Of a stretch of 64,000 bases of DNA, positions 1 to 13,718 are shown in pieces; the stretch's first letter is position 1; each line of letters opens with the position of its first letter. Below the pieces are notes generated by a model. The model saw only the letters and a list, made by a program, of their open reading frames with translations, searched no databases and was not told the DNA's origin. This DNA is from Hyaloperonospora brassicae (Eukaryota; Oomycota; Peronosporomycetes; Peronosporales; Peronosporaceae), in the NCBI GenBank assembly GCA_947650285.1, contig CANTFL010000137.1, forward strand, positions 434,001-498,000, in the 5' to 3' direction. A program made the position numbers and the translations under genes.

Positions 1-3000
1 ATATCGGTCGCCTATGGCGATAATCCCCATACGAACACCTGAGTCTCTCGACAAACCGTCGCTGCTAACTAGGCTTAGAATTTATCAGACACCATGCGAC
101 CCTTAAAAGGTCAAAACGATATGCCTTCTTCTCTCTCACCACCGTTCAAGCTCTTTCACGTACTCCTTTGGCGGATCAGCCTCCTTCGCATGGGTTTACA
201 CATCAATAAGTTTAATTTTCATTTCGCACTTGATATCGTCAGTACAGAATGGGCAATATTCAGTAAAAAGAAAGAATCTGGGCGTCTTTTACCTAAACGA
301 TTTACAACATTGCTTATAAGCCCCCGGCCACTCTGGTGCTATCCGAGATATTCTGAACTTTTTCATTGGTTGTGATTTTCTAGCTGCTGCTTGGTATAGC
401 ATCGATTGACACGCCTATGACCAGAATAAAAAATGCCTTTGTCTTATCTTTACCATGACGATGTCCCTTGACCGCTACAGCTCGCTTCGCGGAAGGAAAT
501 TACATTATTTTCTTATCTCCATTGGACGGCAGTTGCCTCTTCTAAGTATGTACATATCGTGACCAGAAGGTGGTAAGACAGTCTAAAAAGACGATCCACC
601 ATAGTTGTTGCCAAGCTCGACCCTTGGCTATAATGTATCAAGAATCACGCGAATGAGCGCTACCCTTACGAGAGGCGTTAGGCCAAGCGTCATACGCAAT
701 GAAGTCGATTGCTTATCATCGAGAAGTTAATCCGGCGCAACGTCCGATTGGACCCAATGGGCTACTATGTATCCCTAAGATCTAGTCACCCCCGCGCAGT
801 CTCTAAAAATATATAGGAGTCTTTCGTACAGTTCACTTCGGGCCCATGCTGTTTGCAGATACAGATTATACGCTGGAAAATATATATTAACCGATGAGTG
901 TCTTCACGGTAGAAAACCCACGACTGTATTATGTCGGATCATCTCCGTGTGCCTAGATTCTCAAAAGTGTCGAAGCGAAAATGCATTATGATATTTGGCA
1001 TGCGTATCGGCGTCCAAACAAATTGGGGGTCAAGAGATGACAACTGATGTATGAAAAGAGAGATTCACGTTGCTTTGTACTACTCACCGTCGCAGACATG
1101 AACCGACTTTAACTAATAGATACGTTGCTTTCCGGTCACACATTACGGGCGCTAAATTTGATTCTTTCGGTCCTTTCCAAAGTTTACAAGTAGTATGATT
1201 TGATCCGGCTGACACAATGAAGACAACAATGATTGCACGATATTGCTATGTCCCAATCTTGCGCACGATGAAGTAATTGGGGAGTGAGAGTAGATCGTGG
1301 ATCTACACCGATGAACACTCGATGTACCAAATTACATTAGAGATCTGTGATTACATCACTAATCGAATTTTTTTGGGACGTGGATCGATGAACACCCAGT
1401 TCATATGTCGCTGACTGGTGGAGAATGATACCGAGTGATCTAGCGATCCAATAGGCGATGAAAGATAATCCCAACGAGGATCAGCGATCTGATATAACTG
1501 TCTCGAGAATGACGGACATGGAACGATCTGTGACGAAGCGTAGAATGGGATGATTTCCATGGAGCAACCTGGGACGAGTCGCAGATATAGATTATTTTCA
1601 CGGCGTGATCAGGGACAAGGGAAGGGATTAATTGAAGCAAACCATTTGATTTTTTGTCAAGGACAAAATTTCTGTGTTGAAGCAGGTGAAGACTGGGTCA
1701 CAAATTTACACGCGAAGGTTTTTTGATATACGAACATGTGGAACGTCATATTGACCGGTATCGGCAACGATCGTGAGGATTGTGGCAGAAATTTGTTTGG
1801 AAAGGTGAACCTAGGACCAGGTGGTGCGATTTGACTTTGCAACAAAGGTGCAACATCCTGCGGATCGGTGATGCTCTTTACCGGTCCCACAATGAGAGTA
1901 CTGATTTTGGTAAATCATGGCTCGATATGGAAGTGAGTATATTGAGAGGAACCCAGGGAGCTATTGCAAGACGTGTGAATGGTATCGTTGATCAGGTAAA
2001 CCTTGAAGGACGATATTGGAGCACGCAAATGAACAGAAGTATATCTGTTGCTAAATCGTACGGTGTCGATCCTTTGGTCATCAAATCGGTCATGTTTCCC
2101 TTGATTATGGAAATATCGCTGATGAGACTACTGATCGTAATTAATATACTCGACAGAGGTCTCTGAGTGATGTCTGAAAAGCTCAGACCTGGATGGACAG
2201 TGAAAGCTCATCGAATTGACGTCGTAGAATGATTTTGGACACATTTGGCATTTTAGGTCATATATTGGGTACTTAAGCGCTAAGAATGGGTATTTGGTAC
2301 TATATTTGACATTTGGGCTATATTGGTGTTTTGGGTACGATACCTGGAATACTGGCGCTACTTTGAAGTACAAGCCACGACATTTCGACACGTATTAAAG
2401 GAGACCCTCCGGCTTGAAGGTAATACCGGTTTGGAGAGAGAACTATGGTTATGAATAGGCGTAAAGATAGGTTGGCCGGTATTTTGGGTGGTGAATGAAT
2501 AGACTTGAACTCTACTCCTTCTGCTCATGACGCGCGTTCTCCCTCCAAACCCCTCCCCCTTCTTTTCCGGGAAAGATTTCTCTGGCTTCCCTGGTGTCTC
2601 AATGCACGCGTGTTACGAGGACATTGAAGACCGATCTTGGATTGTTGGCCAAGGTCGAGAAGAGCGATCCCGGAAGATTTAATTCGGATCGATCAAGTAC
2701 TCACACTCAGCTCAACTGATAGTAAATCAGCAACAACGGAAAAGGACTGGACACAAGATCGCGAGACGGCTTAAGTGGTTTGAAGATCTGGACAAGGTGC
2801 TCATGACAAGACCGAGAAAGATCGAAGCAATCTACTGGATCGATAAGAACGTTTCATTTTGGTGAAACCGGAAACCTATCTGGCCCAAGCTACGCACTTC
2901 CGACAAAATTGGCCGATCCCAAGACTAGATCAGACCGATTTGGAGGCAAGATCGACGCAAGACTATTATTTGCTGAGTGGAGATTTCCGCACAGCGAAGA

Positions 3001-5680
3001 CCCCGATCCCGAAGACGAATACAGATCGGTGTGGTCTAGGATCAAGATCGCGACATCTCGAAACAGAGATCACCGCGACTCAAGACCAAGATTTCAGAAC
3101 ACCTGTTTGTGGTGAGAAAATTTCCGCTTTAGAAGCGAACACTAAACCCCAAACTTTCAGCGAGATCGACATCTCTCCATGCCGTACCGAAGAGCTTAAG
3201 CCCTCCCAAACGACGGGGCACACAAGGTGAGCTCAAGTTTGTACAATGAGACACGGATCGGAGTACCCCTCCGTAAGCCGGAAAGTCTGGGCAAGTGGAA
3301 GATCAACTGTCACACAAGCGATGTTTTTAAATTCGACATCATTACACATCGGTATATATTTGGATATCTAGAAATCGATTGAGCGTGATAAAGTATGCAC
3401 TTGTGATGAATGTACCTAACATAAGGTGCCGGAAGATTTTCTTCAGTTCTGTTCTTAAAGTACCACTAAAAGATGACAACACATTCGGCACAAATTTGGT
3501 ATTGCTACCATTCGGATGTTTCTACAATATGTGAGCACCTCAAAAATAATAGGAATCGACAATATATTATGCTGGCTCTGTTGTGCGTACACATGCTACG
3601 GAATTTCGACACGTGCTTAATGTTTCAATATTTAAAGTAGCTAATATCGACTTGTATAATGCTCCACAGTGTAGGATAGTATCAGTAATATGTCAGGTAT
3701 TGCCTTAATCAACATACAGTATCGACCTTACTTGCCACGTGCGACACAGACGTCGCTTACATACAGTACTTTTGACCCCGACGGCCAAGAGCCTCGACCG
3801 CGCCGCGCCTCTAGTACCTTCCCCGCTATCTTGGGCGGAATAGGATACAGATGACTTGATACGCAACGCAACTGCGGTTGGACGCAGAAAGCTACGCATA
3901 GGAATGGACAGATCAGATCGACCGGCTGATTTGTCTGCCAACGATCTGGCAGCACAGATCTGTTCAAGCGGTAAAAGATAAGATCAAGTGGGATTCATCA
4001 TCCAATACACGGACAAGCGCTTTTTACACGGCAGATCGAGCGACCTTAGAAAAAGATAGACTTTCGATCTTGGGTTAGCATCAACTTGAAATTCGATCGT
4101 TGTGCGAGCATTCTCATGCATCGACCCTAAGTCGAGATGGGCACAGAACAGGGCTCTTTCAACGGTTCGTTTTGTACCAAAAGGACGAGCCTTCGAGATT
4201 AGTACTAAAATTGAGAACAACATCATTCAAGTCCGCTATAAAGAAATCGAGTCATCCTTGACGACAAAATGAACATTCGATATCATCAAAATACATTGAC
4301 AAGAGTAGCCCCTTCGTAACTCAAAAAGTCTGAGTGCAGCGTAGTTTTTAATGAAGTGGTATGTGAATCACAAATATTCTTGATGTGATCCCATTTATAC
4401 AATGGCCCTCATAATACTGAGTAGCGGTTGAGGTACTCTTATACCGCGCGTAAAGTTATCTTCTTTATCCTGTTTACACTACGGAAGATTGACTGCACAC
4501 TTCTCAGTAGAATTGAATCAATGCTGAACCTGATTATGTTTGAGATGGATGTGGGAGGTCTATTTTGCAGGAACCCTCATACGATCCATTGACTCTCGAT
4601 TACTCAATACGAGCAACCTTTTCCTTGATAAAAAATGATCGTAATACAGTTGATACTTTTTCCTCATGCCTCTGACTGCTTGATCCATCTGGCGACTGTG
4701 ATGTAGAGAAATTATACTACGAACGATCTACACATGTGTGATTACCGGAGGTCGGCGAATTCGAGGGTAGCAAGCTGGATGAAAGCGATTCAATTATTGA
4801 CGACTCAAATTTCGGCAAATTAAGTGTGATGTATGAATTTAGTGAGAAATCCCCATATACTTAGATAAGCTGAGTAACCTGTAGTCGTCGAAATCGAGGT
4901 AGTAGAAGTCAAGGTCATCGAAGTGGAGGTCGTCGACGATAGAGTGTAGTGCAGAGTGCTAGAAGATCGACGAAGATCCATTACATCAGTTTACGCATAC
5001 GGAAAGAGTGGAAGGACAGAAGACCACTCAACGGTACAGCGATAGCAAAATAGATAAGCCAATCCAGTGCATAAGTTTTATTTCCGAGACACGCGTACGC
5101 TTAGAGTAAGTCCCTGCGTGGGCTAGATTATGCCTGCCGTCGAACCTCGAGAGGCATAGCTTGTAGAAGTATCAACCGGTATCGCCAAGCGTTTAGGAAG
5201 GACTACAGTGGGCAGCGCTCGCTACTAGCGAAAGAAGGACTCTCGTCGTCGACGAGCCGGCAAACCTTAGTACAGGGACCGTTTTGAGTCTCGTCAACGA
5301 CGAGCCGGAGAGCCTCCAGGGAAGGCCCCAATTTTAAAAGACTTGTCTGAGTGACAAGCCGATGTTCCTAAGCCGAGGTCACTGTAATTCTTCTAGTAGG
5401 GCGGACACTATGTCCGGTGATCTGTAAAAGCGCGTACTGCATCGGCTTCCACCCGTTGGTGTGAAATCACAGGAAGAGAGAAGTTTAGAGGCTGCTGAGC
5501 TCAAGCAGGCTTCCGGAAGATTGGTTGTTAGGAATCGGTTAGGCTAGAGCCACAACTGAACCCCGAAGGAGGAAATCGCGAGGGATTAATTTCACCTACT
5601 AGTCCGTTTCGCTCACTTAACTCGGCGATTGTTTTGTTTGTACGCTGAGACTGTGAGTGAACGGATTAGACTATCTACTA
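1..5680 (+). repeat. Left arm of a 13 kb inverted repeat (IR1)
   Basis: Base i on the left pairs with base 12961-i on the right over the whole arm. Matched landmarks across the arm all give the same sum, so I detect no indels, only scattered substitutions (for example near 233, 830, 958, 2557 and 5480). The match runs to the first base of the window, so the arm may extend further left. No protein family is recognised inside it; the short open frames are small and without motifs. Bases about 2640-3240 are rich in GATC/CGATC words. Several hairpins sit at 5219-5415. It may be mobile DNA, but I cannot assign a class. Confidence 0.95.
5219..5415 (+). repeat. Cluster of five short perfect hairpins
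   Basis: Five hairpins with different stem sequences stand 23-61 bp apart: TCGCT-act-AGCGA (5219-5231), CTCGTC-gtc-GACGAG (5242-5256), CTCGTC-aac-GACGAG (5290-5304), CTTGTC-tgagt-GACAAG (5342-5358) and GGACA-cta-TGTCC (5403-5415). The last four are followed directly by CCG. The shape is repeated while the sequence differs. The cluster is copied in the other arm. Confidence 0.7.
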
Positions 5681-7280
5681 TATCGAATCAAATTTAATAC
5701 ATAAGATTGTCATCTGTACGATTGAGCAACAATTATCCGACCTACTTTTAACGTCTGCTAGTCCCTTCTCGTATTTATGTTTTTACCTCGATAATCGCGC
5801 ATATTAGTTAACACGAAAGAGGAATTCGCACACGTGCTTCACATCATGATGTCTTGCAGAAATAATCCGCTCTTTTGCCGACTAATCGTATTGCGACCCG
5901 TGGTATTCCACGAAAGGATTGCTGAGTAACTTCCATGTCCGCTGCATTTCTTCAAAAACTGTCGGAACCAATAATTGTCTACCCCATCTAGACATAATGA
6001 GTTCGCACCAGTAATTTAAGCGTTTGCACGTTTCTTTCATCCCGTAAATGAACTTTTTATCCACTCGAATGCTCTGTCGGACCAGTATTTTCTTTCTCAA
6101 ATCCCGCAATCTTTCTAAGTGATGCATGTGTTCGTTTTGGAAGTATATATCCTCGTTTAATCACCGATCCATCGCAGATGCAACGGCGATTTTAAGTATT
6201 CTTCAACCTGCTCTCTCCAAGTTGCCCTCCCTAGTCCTCGTCGGTACCATAAGACGCAGCCGCGTCGTCATCGCCATCGTTCAAGAACCTTTGATCTCCA
6301 GTGTGTGATAACTTCTTATTTTGCAGAAACAGACCTCGTTTTCATTTAACTTGTGCCGTCGTGCTCGGAGTTGCTAGCTTGTAGCCCTCTTTCACCTTCC
6401 GCTTTAACTAAAAATGTTCTGGTATTTCTTCTTTCTCTTTCATCACCGAGATATTTCCGTACAAGCGTTGCATCGTCTGTTTCACACTTGGGATCGCATC
6501 AATTCCAAACGCGTCTTAAAGTTTGGCCCTTCATTCCTTCATCTCTTTGTCAACCACCCGCAGGTTATTTATTGCCTCATCCAGTATGAGATCCTATGAC
6601 GAATTGCACTGTATTCCTTCGCGCGCAAGAGGTAGACAGTGTAGGCCGCGAGTTTATCAATGCTAAAAACGGTGTAGGTCGTTTTGAGCATGATGCTGAG
6701 ATCCGGCCATTACGCTCGAGTGATAAGTTCAATTTCAAACTGCTTGATCCACTTGCCCTTCTTCATTTTTTCAGCAATTCGGTGTAGATTACGATTCTCC
6801 TGGGAGTAGAGATCGTTTTTGGTGTCTTGAAGATGGACGGTTGCAGCTCTTCTACGCCTAGCCTTTGTTTTTCGTCATCTCCATTTCCTTGCACATCTTG
6901 CACGAAGTCTTTCACCACTTGTGCATTATTAATTTTCGTTACATGTACGTTACTCACACGTCCCGCGAATAGAACGCGATATCTTCATCTTCCTCAACCA
7001 CTCCTACACTGTTGTACTAGTCACATCCATTTTGTTCTTCCTCCCCATGGTTTCCACTTTCTACCTTGCCGATGATAAATTCTCGCTTTACCTCCACCTT
7101 CAACTCAGTGTCATTTTCTATTGTCCGGTTCGACGCAGCGTGTGATGATCTCCCAGCATTCGCTAAGATTCCGCGGATCTATAGCTTCGAATGAAGGGCA
7201 ATTTCGCTCGTAGTTGGTTGCTTACACCTGTTAAATAACTGCACACCCTAAAATATCGGTTCGTGGCACCAGTTGTATCA
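5681..7280. other. Spacer of IR1, no recognised gene
   Basis: This 1.6 kb is the only unpaired part of the palindrome. Similarity between the arms fades over about 5660-5690 and 7271-7300. The minus strand holds short open frames (5882-6127 and 6763-6957) without a domain I know. Next to the right arm, on the minus strand at about 7258-7275, is TGGTGCCACGAACC, which looks like a retrotransposon primer-binding site, so the spacer may be a retroelement fragment. That is a guess. Confidence 0.4.
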
Positions 7281-10200
7281 TAGTAGTTATTTTAATCTGT
7301 TCACTCACAGTCTCAACGTACAAACAAAACAATCGCCGAGTTAAGTGAGCGAAACGGACTAGTAGGTGAAATTAATCCCTCGCGATTTCCTCCTTCGGGG
7401 TTCAGTTGTGGCTCTAGCCTAACCGATTCCTAACAACCAATCTTCCGGAAGCCTGCTTGAGCTCAGCAGCCTCTAAACTTCTCTCTTCCTGTGATTTCAC
7501 ACCAACGGGTGGAAGCCGACGCAGTACGCGCTTTTACAGATCACCGGACATAGTGTCCGCCCTACTAGAAGAATTACAGTGACCTCGGCTTAGGAACATC
7601 GGCTTGTCACTCAGACAAGTCTTTTAAAATTGGGGCCTTCCCTGGAGGCTCTCCGGCTCGTCGTTGACGAGACTCAAAACGGTCCCTGTACTAAGGTTTG
7701 CCGGCTCGTCGACGACGAGAGTCCTTCTTTCGCTAGTAGCGAGCGCTGCCCACTGTAGTCCTTCCTAAACGCTTGGCGATACCGGTTGATACTTCTACAA
7801 GCTATGCCTCTCGAGGTTCGACGGCAGGCATAATCTAGCCCACGCAGGGACTTACTCTAAGCGTACGCGTGTCTCGGAAATAAAACTTATGCACTGGATT
7901 GGCTTATCTATTTTGCTATCGCTGTACCGTTGAGTGGTCTTCTGTCCTTCCACTCTTTCCGTATGCGTAAACTGATGTAATGGATCTTCGTCGATCTTCT
8001 AGCACTCTGCACTACACTCTATCGTCGACGACCTCCACTTCGATGACCTTGACTTCTACTACCTCGATTTCGACGACTACAGGTTACTCAGCTTATCTAA
8101 GTATATGGGGATTTCTCACTAAATTCATACATCACACTTAATTTGCCGAAATTTGAGTCGTCAATAATTGAATCGCTTTCATCCAGCTTGCTACCCTCGA
8201 ATTCGCCGACCTCCGGTAATCACACATGTGTAGATCGTTCGTAGTATAATTTCTCTACATCACAGTCGCCAGATGGATCAAGCAGTCAGAGGCATGAGGA
8301 AAAAGTATCAACTGTATTACGATCATTTTTTATCAAGGAAAAGGTTGCTCGTATTGAGTAATCGAGAGTCAATGGATCGTATGAGGGTTCCTGCAAAATA
8401 GACCTCCCACATCCATCTCAAACATAATCAGGTTCAGCATTGATTCAATTCTACTGAGAAGTGTGCAGTCAATCTTCCGTAGTGTAAACAGGATAAAGAA
8501 GATAACTTTACGCGCGGTATAAGAGTACCTCAACCGCTACTCAGTATTATGAGGGCCATTGTATAAATGGGATCACATCAAGAATATTTGTGATTCACAT
8601 ACCACTTCATTAAAAACTACGCTGCACTCAGACTTTTTGAGTTACGAAGGGGCTACTCTTGTCAATGTATTTTGATGATATCGAATGTTCATTTTGTCGT
8701 CAAGGATGACTCGATTTCTTTATAGCGGACTTGAATGATGTTGTTCTCAATTTTAGTACTAATCTCGAAGGCTCGTCCTTTTGGTACAAAACGAACCGTT
8801 GAAAGAGCCCTGTTCTGTGCCCATCTCGACTTAGGGTCGATGCATGAGAATGCTCGCACAACGATCGAATTTCAAGTTGATGCTAACCCAAGATCGAAAG
8901 TCTATCTTTTTCTAAGGTCGCTCGATCTGCCGTGTAAAAAGCGCTTGTCCGTGTATTGGATGATGAATCCCACTTGATCTTATCTTTTACCGCTTGAACA
9001 GATCTGTGCTGCCAGATCGTTGGCAGACAAATCAGCCGGTCGATCTGATCTGTCCATTCCTATGCGTAGCTTTCTGCGTCCAACCGCAGTTGCGTTGCGT
9101 ATCAAGTCATCTGTATCCTATTCTGCCCAAGATAGCGGGGAAGGTACTAGAGGCGCGGCGCGGTCGAGGCTCTTGGCCGTCGGGGTCAAAAGTACTGTAT
9201 GTAAGCGACGTCTGTGTCGCACGTGGCAAGTAAGGTCGATACTGTATGTTGATTAAGGCAATACCTGACATATTACTGATACTATCCTACACTGTGGAGC
9301 ATTATACAAGTCGATATTAGCTACTTTAAATATTGAAACATTAAGCACGTGTCGAAATTCCGTAGCATGTGTACGCACAACAGAGCCAGCATAATATATT
9401 GTCGATTCCTATTATTTTTGAGGTGCTCACATATTGTAGAAACATCCGAATGGTAGCAATACCAAATTTGTGCCGAATGTGTTGTCATCTTTTAGTGGTA
9501 CTTTAAGAACAGAACTGAAGAAAATCTTCCGGCACCTTATGTTAGGTACATTCATCACAAGTGCATACTTTATCACGCTCAATCGATTTCTAGATATCCA
9601 AATATATACCGATGTGTAATGATGTCGAATTTAAAAACATCGCTTGTGTGACAGTTGATCTTCCACTTGCCCAGACTTTCCGGCTTACGGAGGGGTACTC
9701 CGATCCGTGTCTCATTGTACAAACTTGAGCTCACCTTGTGTGCCCCGTCGTTTGGGAGGGCTTAAGCTCTTCGGTACGGCATGGAGAGATGTCGATCTCG
9801 CTGAAAGTTTGGGGTTTAGTGTTCGCTTCTAAAGCGGAAATTTTCTCACCACAAACAGGTGTTCTGAAATCTTGGTCTTGAGTCGCGGTGATCTCTGTTT
9901 CGAGATGTCGCGATCTTGATCCTAGACCACACCGATCTGTATTCGTCTTCGGGATCGGGGTCTTCGCTGTGCGGAAATCTCCACTCAGCAAATAATAGTC
10001 TTGCGTCGATCTTGCCTCCAAATCGGTCTGATCTAGTCTTGGGATCGGCCAATTTTGTCGGAAGTGCGTAGCTTGGGCCAGATAGGTTTCCGGTTTCACC
10101 AAAATGAAACGTTCTTATCGATCCAGTAGATTGCTTCGATCTTTCTCGGTCTTGTCATGAGCACCTTGTCCAGATCTTCAAACCACTTAAGCCGTCTCGC

Positions 10201-12960
10201 GATCTTGTGTCCAGTCCTTTTCCGTTGTTGCTGATTTACTATCAGTTGAGCTGAGTGTGAGTACTTGATCGATCCGAATTAAATCTTCCGGGATCGCTCT
10301 TCTCGACCTTGGCCAACAATCCAAGATCGGTCTTCAATGTCCTCGTAACACGCGTGCATTGAGCCACCAGGGAAGCCAGAGAAATCTTTCCCGGAAAAGA
10401 AGGGGGAGGTGTTTGGAGGGAGAACGCGCGTCATGAGCAGAAGGAGTAGAGTTCAAGTCTATTCATTCACCACCCAAAATACCGGCCAACCTATCTTTAC
10501 GCCTATTCATAACCATAGTTCTCTCTCCAAACCGGTATTACCTTCAAGCCGGAGGGTCTCCTTTAATACGTGTCGAAATGTCGTGGCTTGTACTTCAAAG
10601 TAGCGCCAGTATTCCAGGTATCGTACCCAAAACACCAATATAGCCCAAATGTCAAATATAGTACCAAATACCCATTCTTAGCGCTTAAGTACCCAATATA
10701 TGACCTAAAATGCCAAATGTGTCCAAAATCATTCTACGACGTCAATTCGATGAGCTTTCACTGTCCATCCAGGTCTGAGCTTTTCAGACATCACTCAGAG
10801 ACCTCTGTCGAGTATATTAATTACGATCAGTAGTCTCATCAGCGATATTTCCATAATCAAGGGAAACATGACCGATTTGATGACCAAAGGATCGACACCG
10901 TACGATTTAGCAACAGATATACTTCTGTTCATTTGCGTGCTCCAATATCGTCCTTCAAGGTTTACCTGATCAACGATACCATTCACACGTCTTGCAATAG
11001 CTCCCTGGGTTCCTCTCAATATACTCACTTCCATATCGAGCCATGATTTACCAAAATCAGTACTCTCATTGTGGGACCGGTAAAGAGCATCACCGATCCG
11101 CAGGATGTTGCACCTTTGTTGCAAAGTCAAATCGCACCACCTGGTCCTAGGTTCACCTTTCCAAACAAATTTCTGCCACAATCCTCACGATCGTTGCCGA
11201 TACCGGTCAATATGACGTTCCACATGTTCGTATATCAAAAAACCTTCGCGTGTAAATTTGTGACCCAGTCTTCACCTGCTTCAACACAGAAATTTTGTCC
11301 TTGACAAAAAATCAAATGGTTTGCTTCAATTAATCCCTTCCCTTGTCCCTGATCACACCGTGAAAATAATCTATATCTGCGAATCGTCCCAGGTTGCTCC
11401 ATGGAAATCATCCCATTCTACGCTTCGTCACAGATCGTTCCATGTCCGTCATTCTCGAGACAGTTATATCAGATCGCTGATCCTCGTTGGGATTATCTTT
11501 CATCGCCTATTCGATCGCTAGATCACTCGGTATCATTCTCCACCAGTCAGCGACATATGAACTGGGTGTTCATCGATCCACGTCCCAAAACAATTCGATT
11601 AGTGATGTAATCACAGATCTCTAATGTAATTTGGTACATCGAGTGTTCATCGGTGTAGATCCACGATCTACTCTCACTCCCCAATTACTTCATCGTGCGC
11701 AAGATTGGGACATAGCAATATCGTGCAATCATTGTTGTCTTCATTGTGTCAGCCGGATCAAATCATACTACTTGTAAACTTTGGAAAGGACCGAAAGAAT
11801 CAAATTTAGCGCCCGTAATGTGTGACCGGAAAGCAACGTATCTATTAGTTAAAGTCGGTTCATGTCTGCGACGGTGAGTAGTACAAAGCAACGTGAATCT
11901 CTCTTTTCATACATCAGTTGTCATCTCTTGACCCCCAATTTGTTTGGACGCCGATACGCATGCCAAATATCATAATGCATTTTCGCTTCGACACTTTTGA
12001 GGATCTAGGCACACGGAGATGATCCGACATAATACAGTCGTGGGTTTTCTACCGTGAAGACACTCATCGGTTAATATATATTTTCCAGCGTATAATCTGT
12101 ATCTGCAAACAGCATGGGCCCGAAGTGGACTGTACGAAAGACTCCTATATATTTTTAGACACTGCGCGGGGGTGACTAGATCTTAGGGATACATAGTAGC
12201 CCATTGGGTCCAATCGGACGTTGCGCCGGATTAACTTCTCGATGATAAGCAATCGACTTCATTGCGTATGACGCTTGGCCTAACGCCTCTCGTAAGGGTA
12301 GCGCTCATTCGCGTGATTCTTGATACATTATAGCCAAGGGTCGAGCTTGGCAACAACTATGGTGGATCGTCTTTTTAGACTGTCTTACCACCTTCTGGTC
12401 ACGATATGTACATACTTAGAAGAGGCAACTGCCGTCCAATGGAGATAAGAAAATAATGTAATTTCCTTCCGCGAAGCGAGCTGTAGCGGTCAAGGGACAT
12501 CGTCATGGTAAAGATAAGACAAAGGCATTTTTTATTCTGGTCATAGGCGTGTCAATCGATGCTATACCAAGCAGCAGCTAGAAAATCACAACCAATGAAA
12601 AAGTTCAGAATATCTCGGATAGCACCAGAGTGGCCGGGGGCTTATAAGCAATGTTGTAAATCGTTTAGGTAAAAGACGCCCAGATTCTTTCTTTTTACTG
12701 AATATTGCCCATTCTGTACTGACGATATCAAGTGCGAAATAAAAATTAAACTTATTGATGTGTAAACCCATGCGAAGGAGGCTGATCCGCCAAAGGAGTA
12801 CGTGAAAGAGCTTGAACGGTGGTGAGAGAGAAGAAGGCATATCGTTTTGACCTTTTAAGGGTCGCATGGTGTCTGATAAATTCTAAGCCTAGTTAGCAGC
12901 GACGGTTTGTCGAGAGACTCAGGTGTTCGTATGGGGATTATCGCCATAGGCGACCGATAT
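7281..12960 (-). repeat. Right arm of IR1
   Basis: Reverse complement of 1-5680 at very high identity with no length change. The arm end at 12960 pairs with window base 1, so the true outer limit of the palindrome is not visible. Confidence 0.95.
7546..7742 (-). repeat. Mirror copy of the five-hairpin cluster
   Basis: Reverse complement of 5219-5415 in the right arm; all five stems are kept. Confidence 0.7.
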
Positions 12961-13252
12961 CTTGGTTTTCTGGCCGGTATTTGTTGACAAAATAGCAGAC
13001 TTGCTCCTTGGATTTGTGAGTAGGTCCTCCGGTCCTCCAGCTAAGCCACAACCCCGAAGTTGCCGCATACCTGATGCACAAATATCATTGACATTACCGT
13101 CTAGAGTGACGATATTATGGTGGAACGTCACTCGATTGCGCTTATCCAGAAACTAGTAATGCACACACTGCTCAACATACGCCACATGCGAGCCCATACG
13201 TATCATGTTCCTCCTTGGTCCTCGTCTGGATGTTCTTTTTGGTATTGATTCT

Positions 13253-13718
13253 TGAAATGGGGTAAGCCCGTTACATAAAAATAGGTACAAAAGTACCAAT
13301 TCTTGGACATTATCGAATTTGATAATATTCAATCAACTCGAGAAAAGTTATGTTGTCGGGATATTACCTCGAAAGGTATTATCCGTGGAGGGGTCCACTT
13401 CTTGGTTGATGTACCGTGTCATCAACCAACGTAAGCACCAATCGCTGCTGGACGCGCGCAATGGGTGTTGGTCCAGAAGACTCGCGAAGGAGACAGTAGT
13501 TTAATATAGTTAGACTAAGACAAATGATGATTTAGAAACAAAATAACTAGATTAAATAGACAGTTCAACTTTTCCCTCAGAAGATATTTAGAGTTCTGTA
13601 TTGTCTTGGTCTCGCTTCCTCACGCCACCCGTACGTGACGTCGGGCGTACGCACCCTTGTATTGTTATCAATGCAAGGTTCTTGCTCAATTGCCTGAGCA
13701 AGGGCGTGGCCCATTAAA
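13253..13718 (+). repeat. Solo Gypsy LTR (type 1)
   Basis: It matches the LTRs of elements A, B and D in order: a decayed start (TGAAATGGGGTAAG where others read TGTAACGGGGTGAG), a CGTTACATAAAAAT block, a block with GACGCGCGCAATGGGTG, a TTTAATATAGTTAGA block and a decayed end (CCCATTAAA for CCCGTTACA). No internal region follows. No clear target-site duplication is seen. Confidence 0.75.

Noticed and set aside
1780..2166. 128-codon frame in IR1, mirrored at 10795-11181
   Set aside because: It begins with a non-ATG codon, has no recognised domain, and its mirror copy adds no independent evidence.
2859..3230. 123-codon frame in IR1, mirrored at 9731-10102
   Set aside because: Lies in GATC-rich repeat-like DNA; composition explains it better than coding.
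5219..5415. CRISPR-like or tRNA array from regularly spaced hairpins
   Set aside because: Stems differ in sequence, spacing is irregular, no cloverleaf, and the context is eukaryotic.
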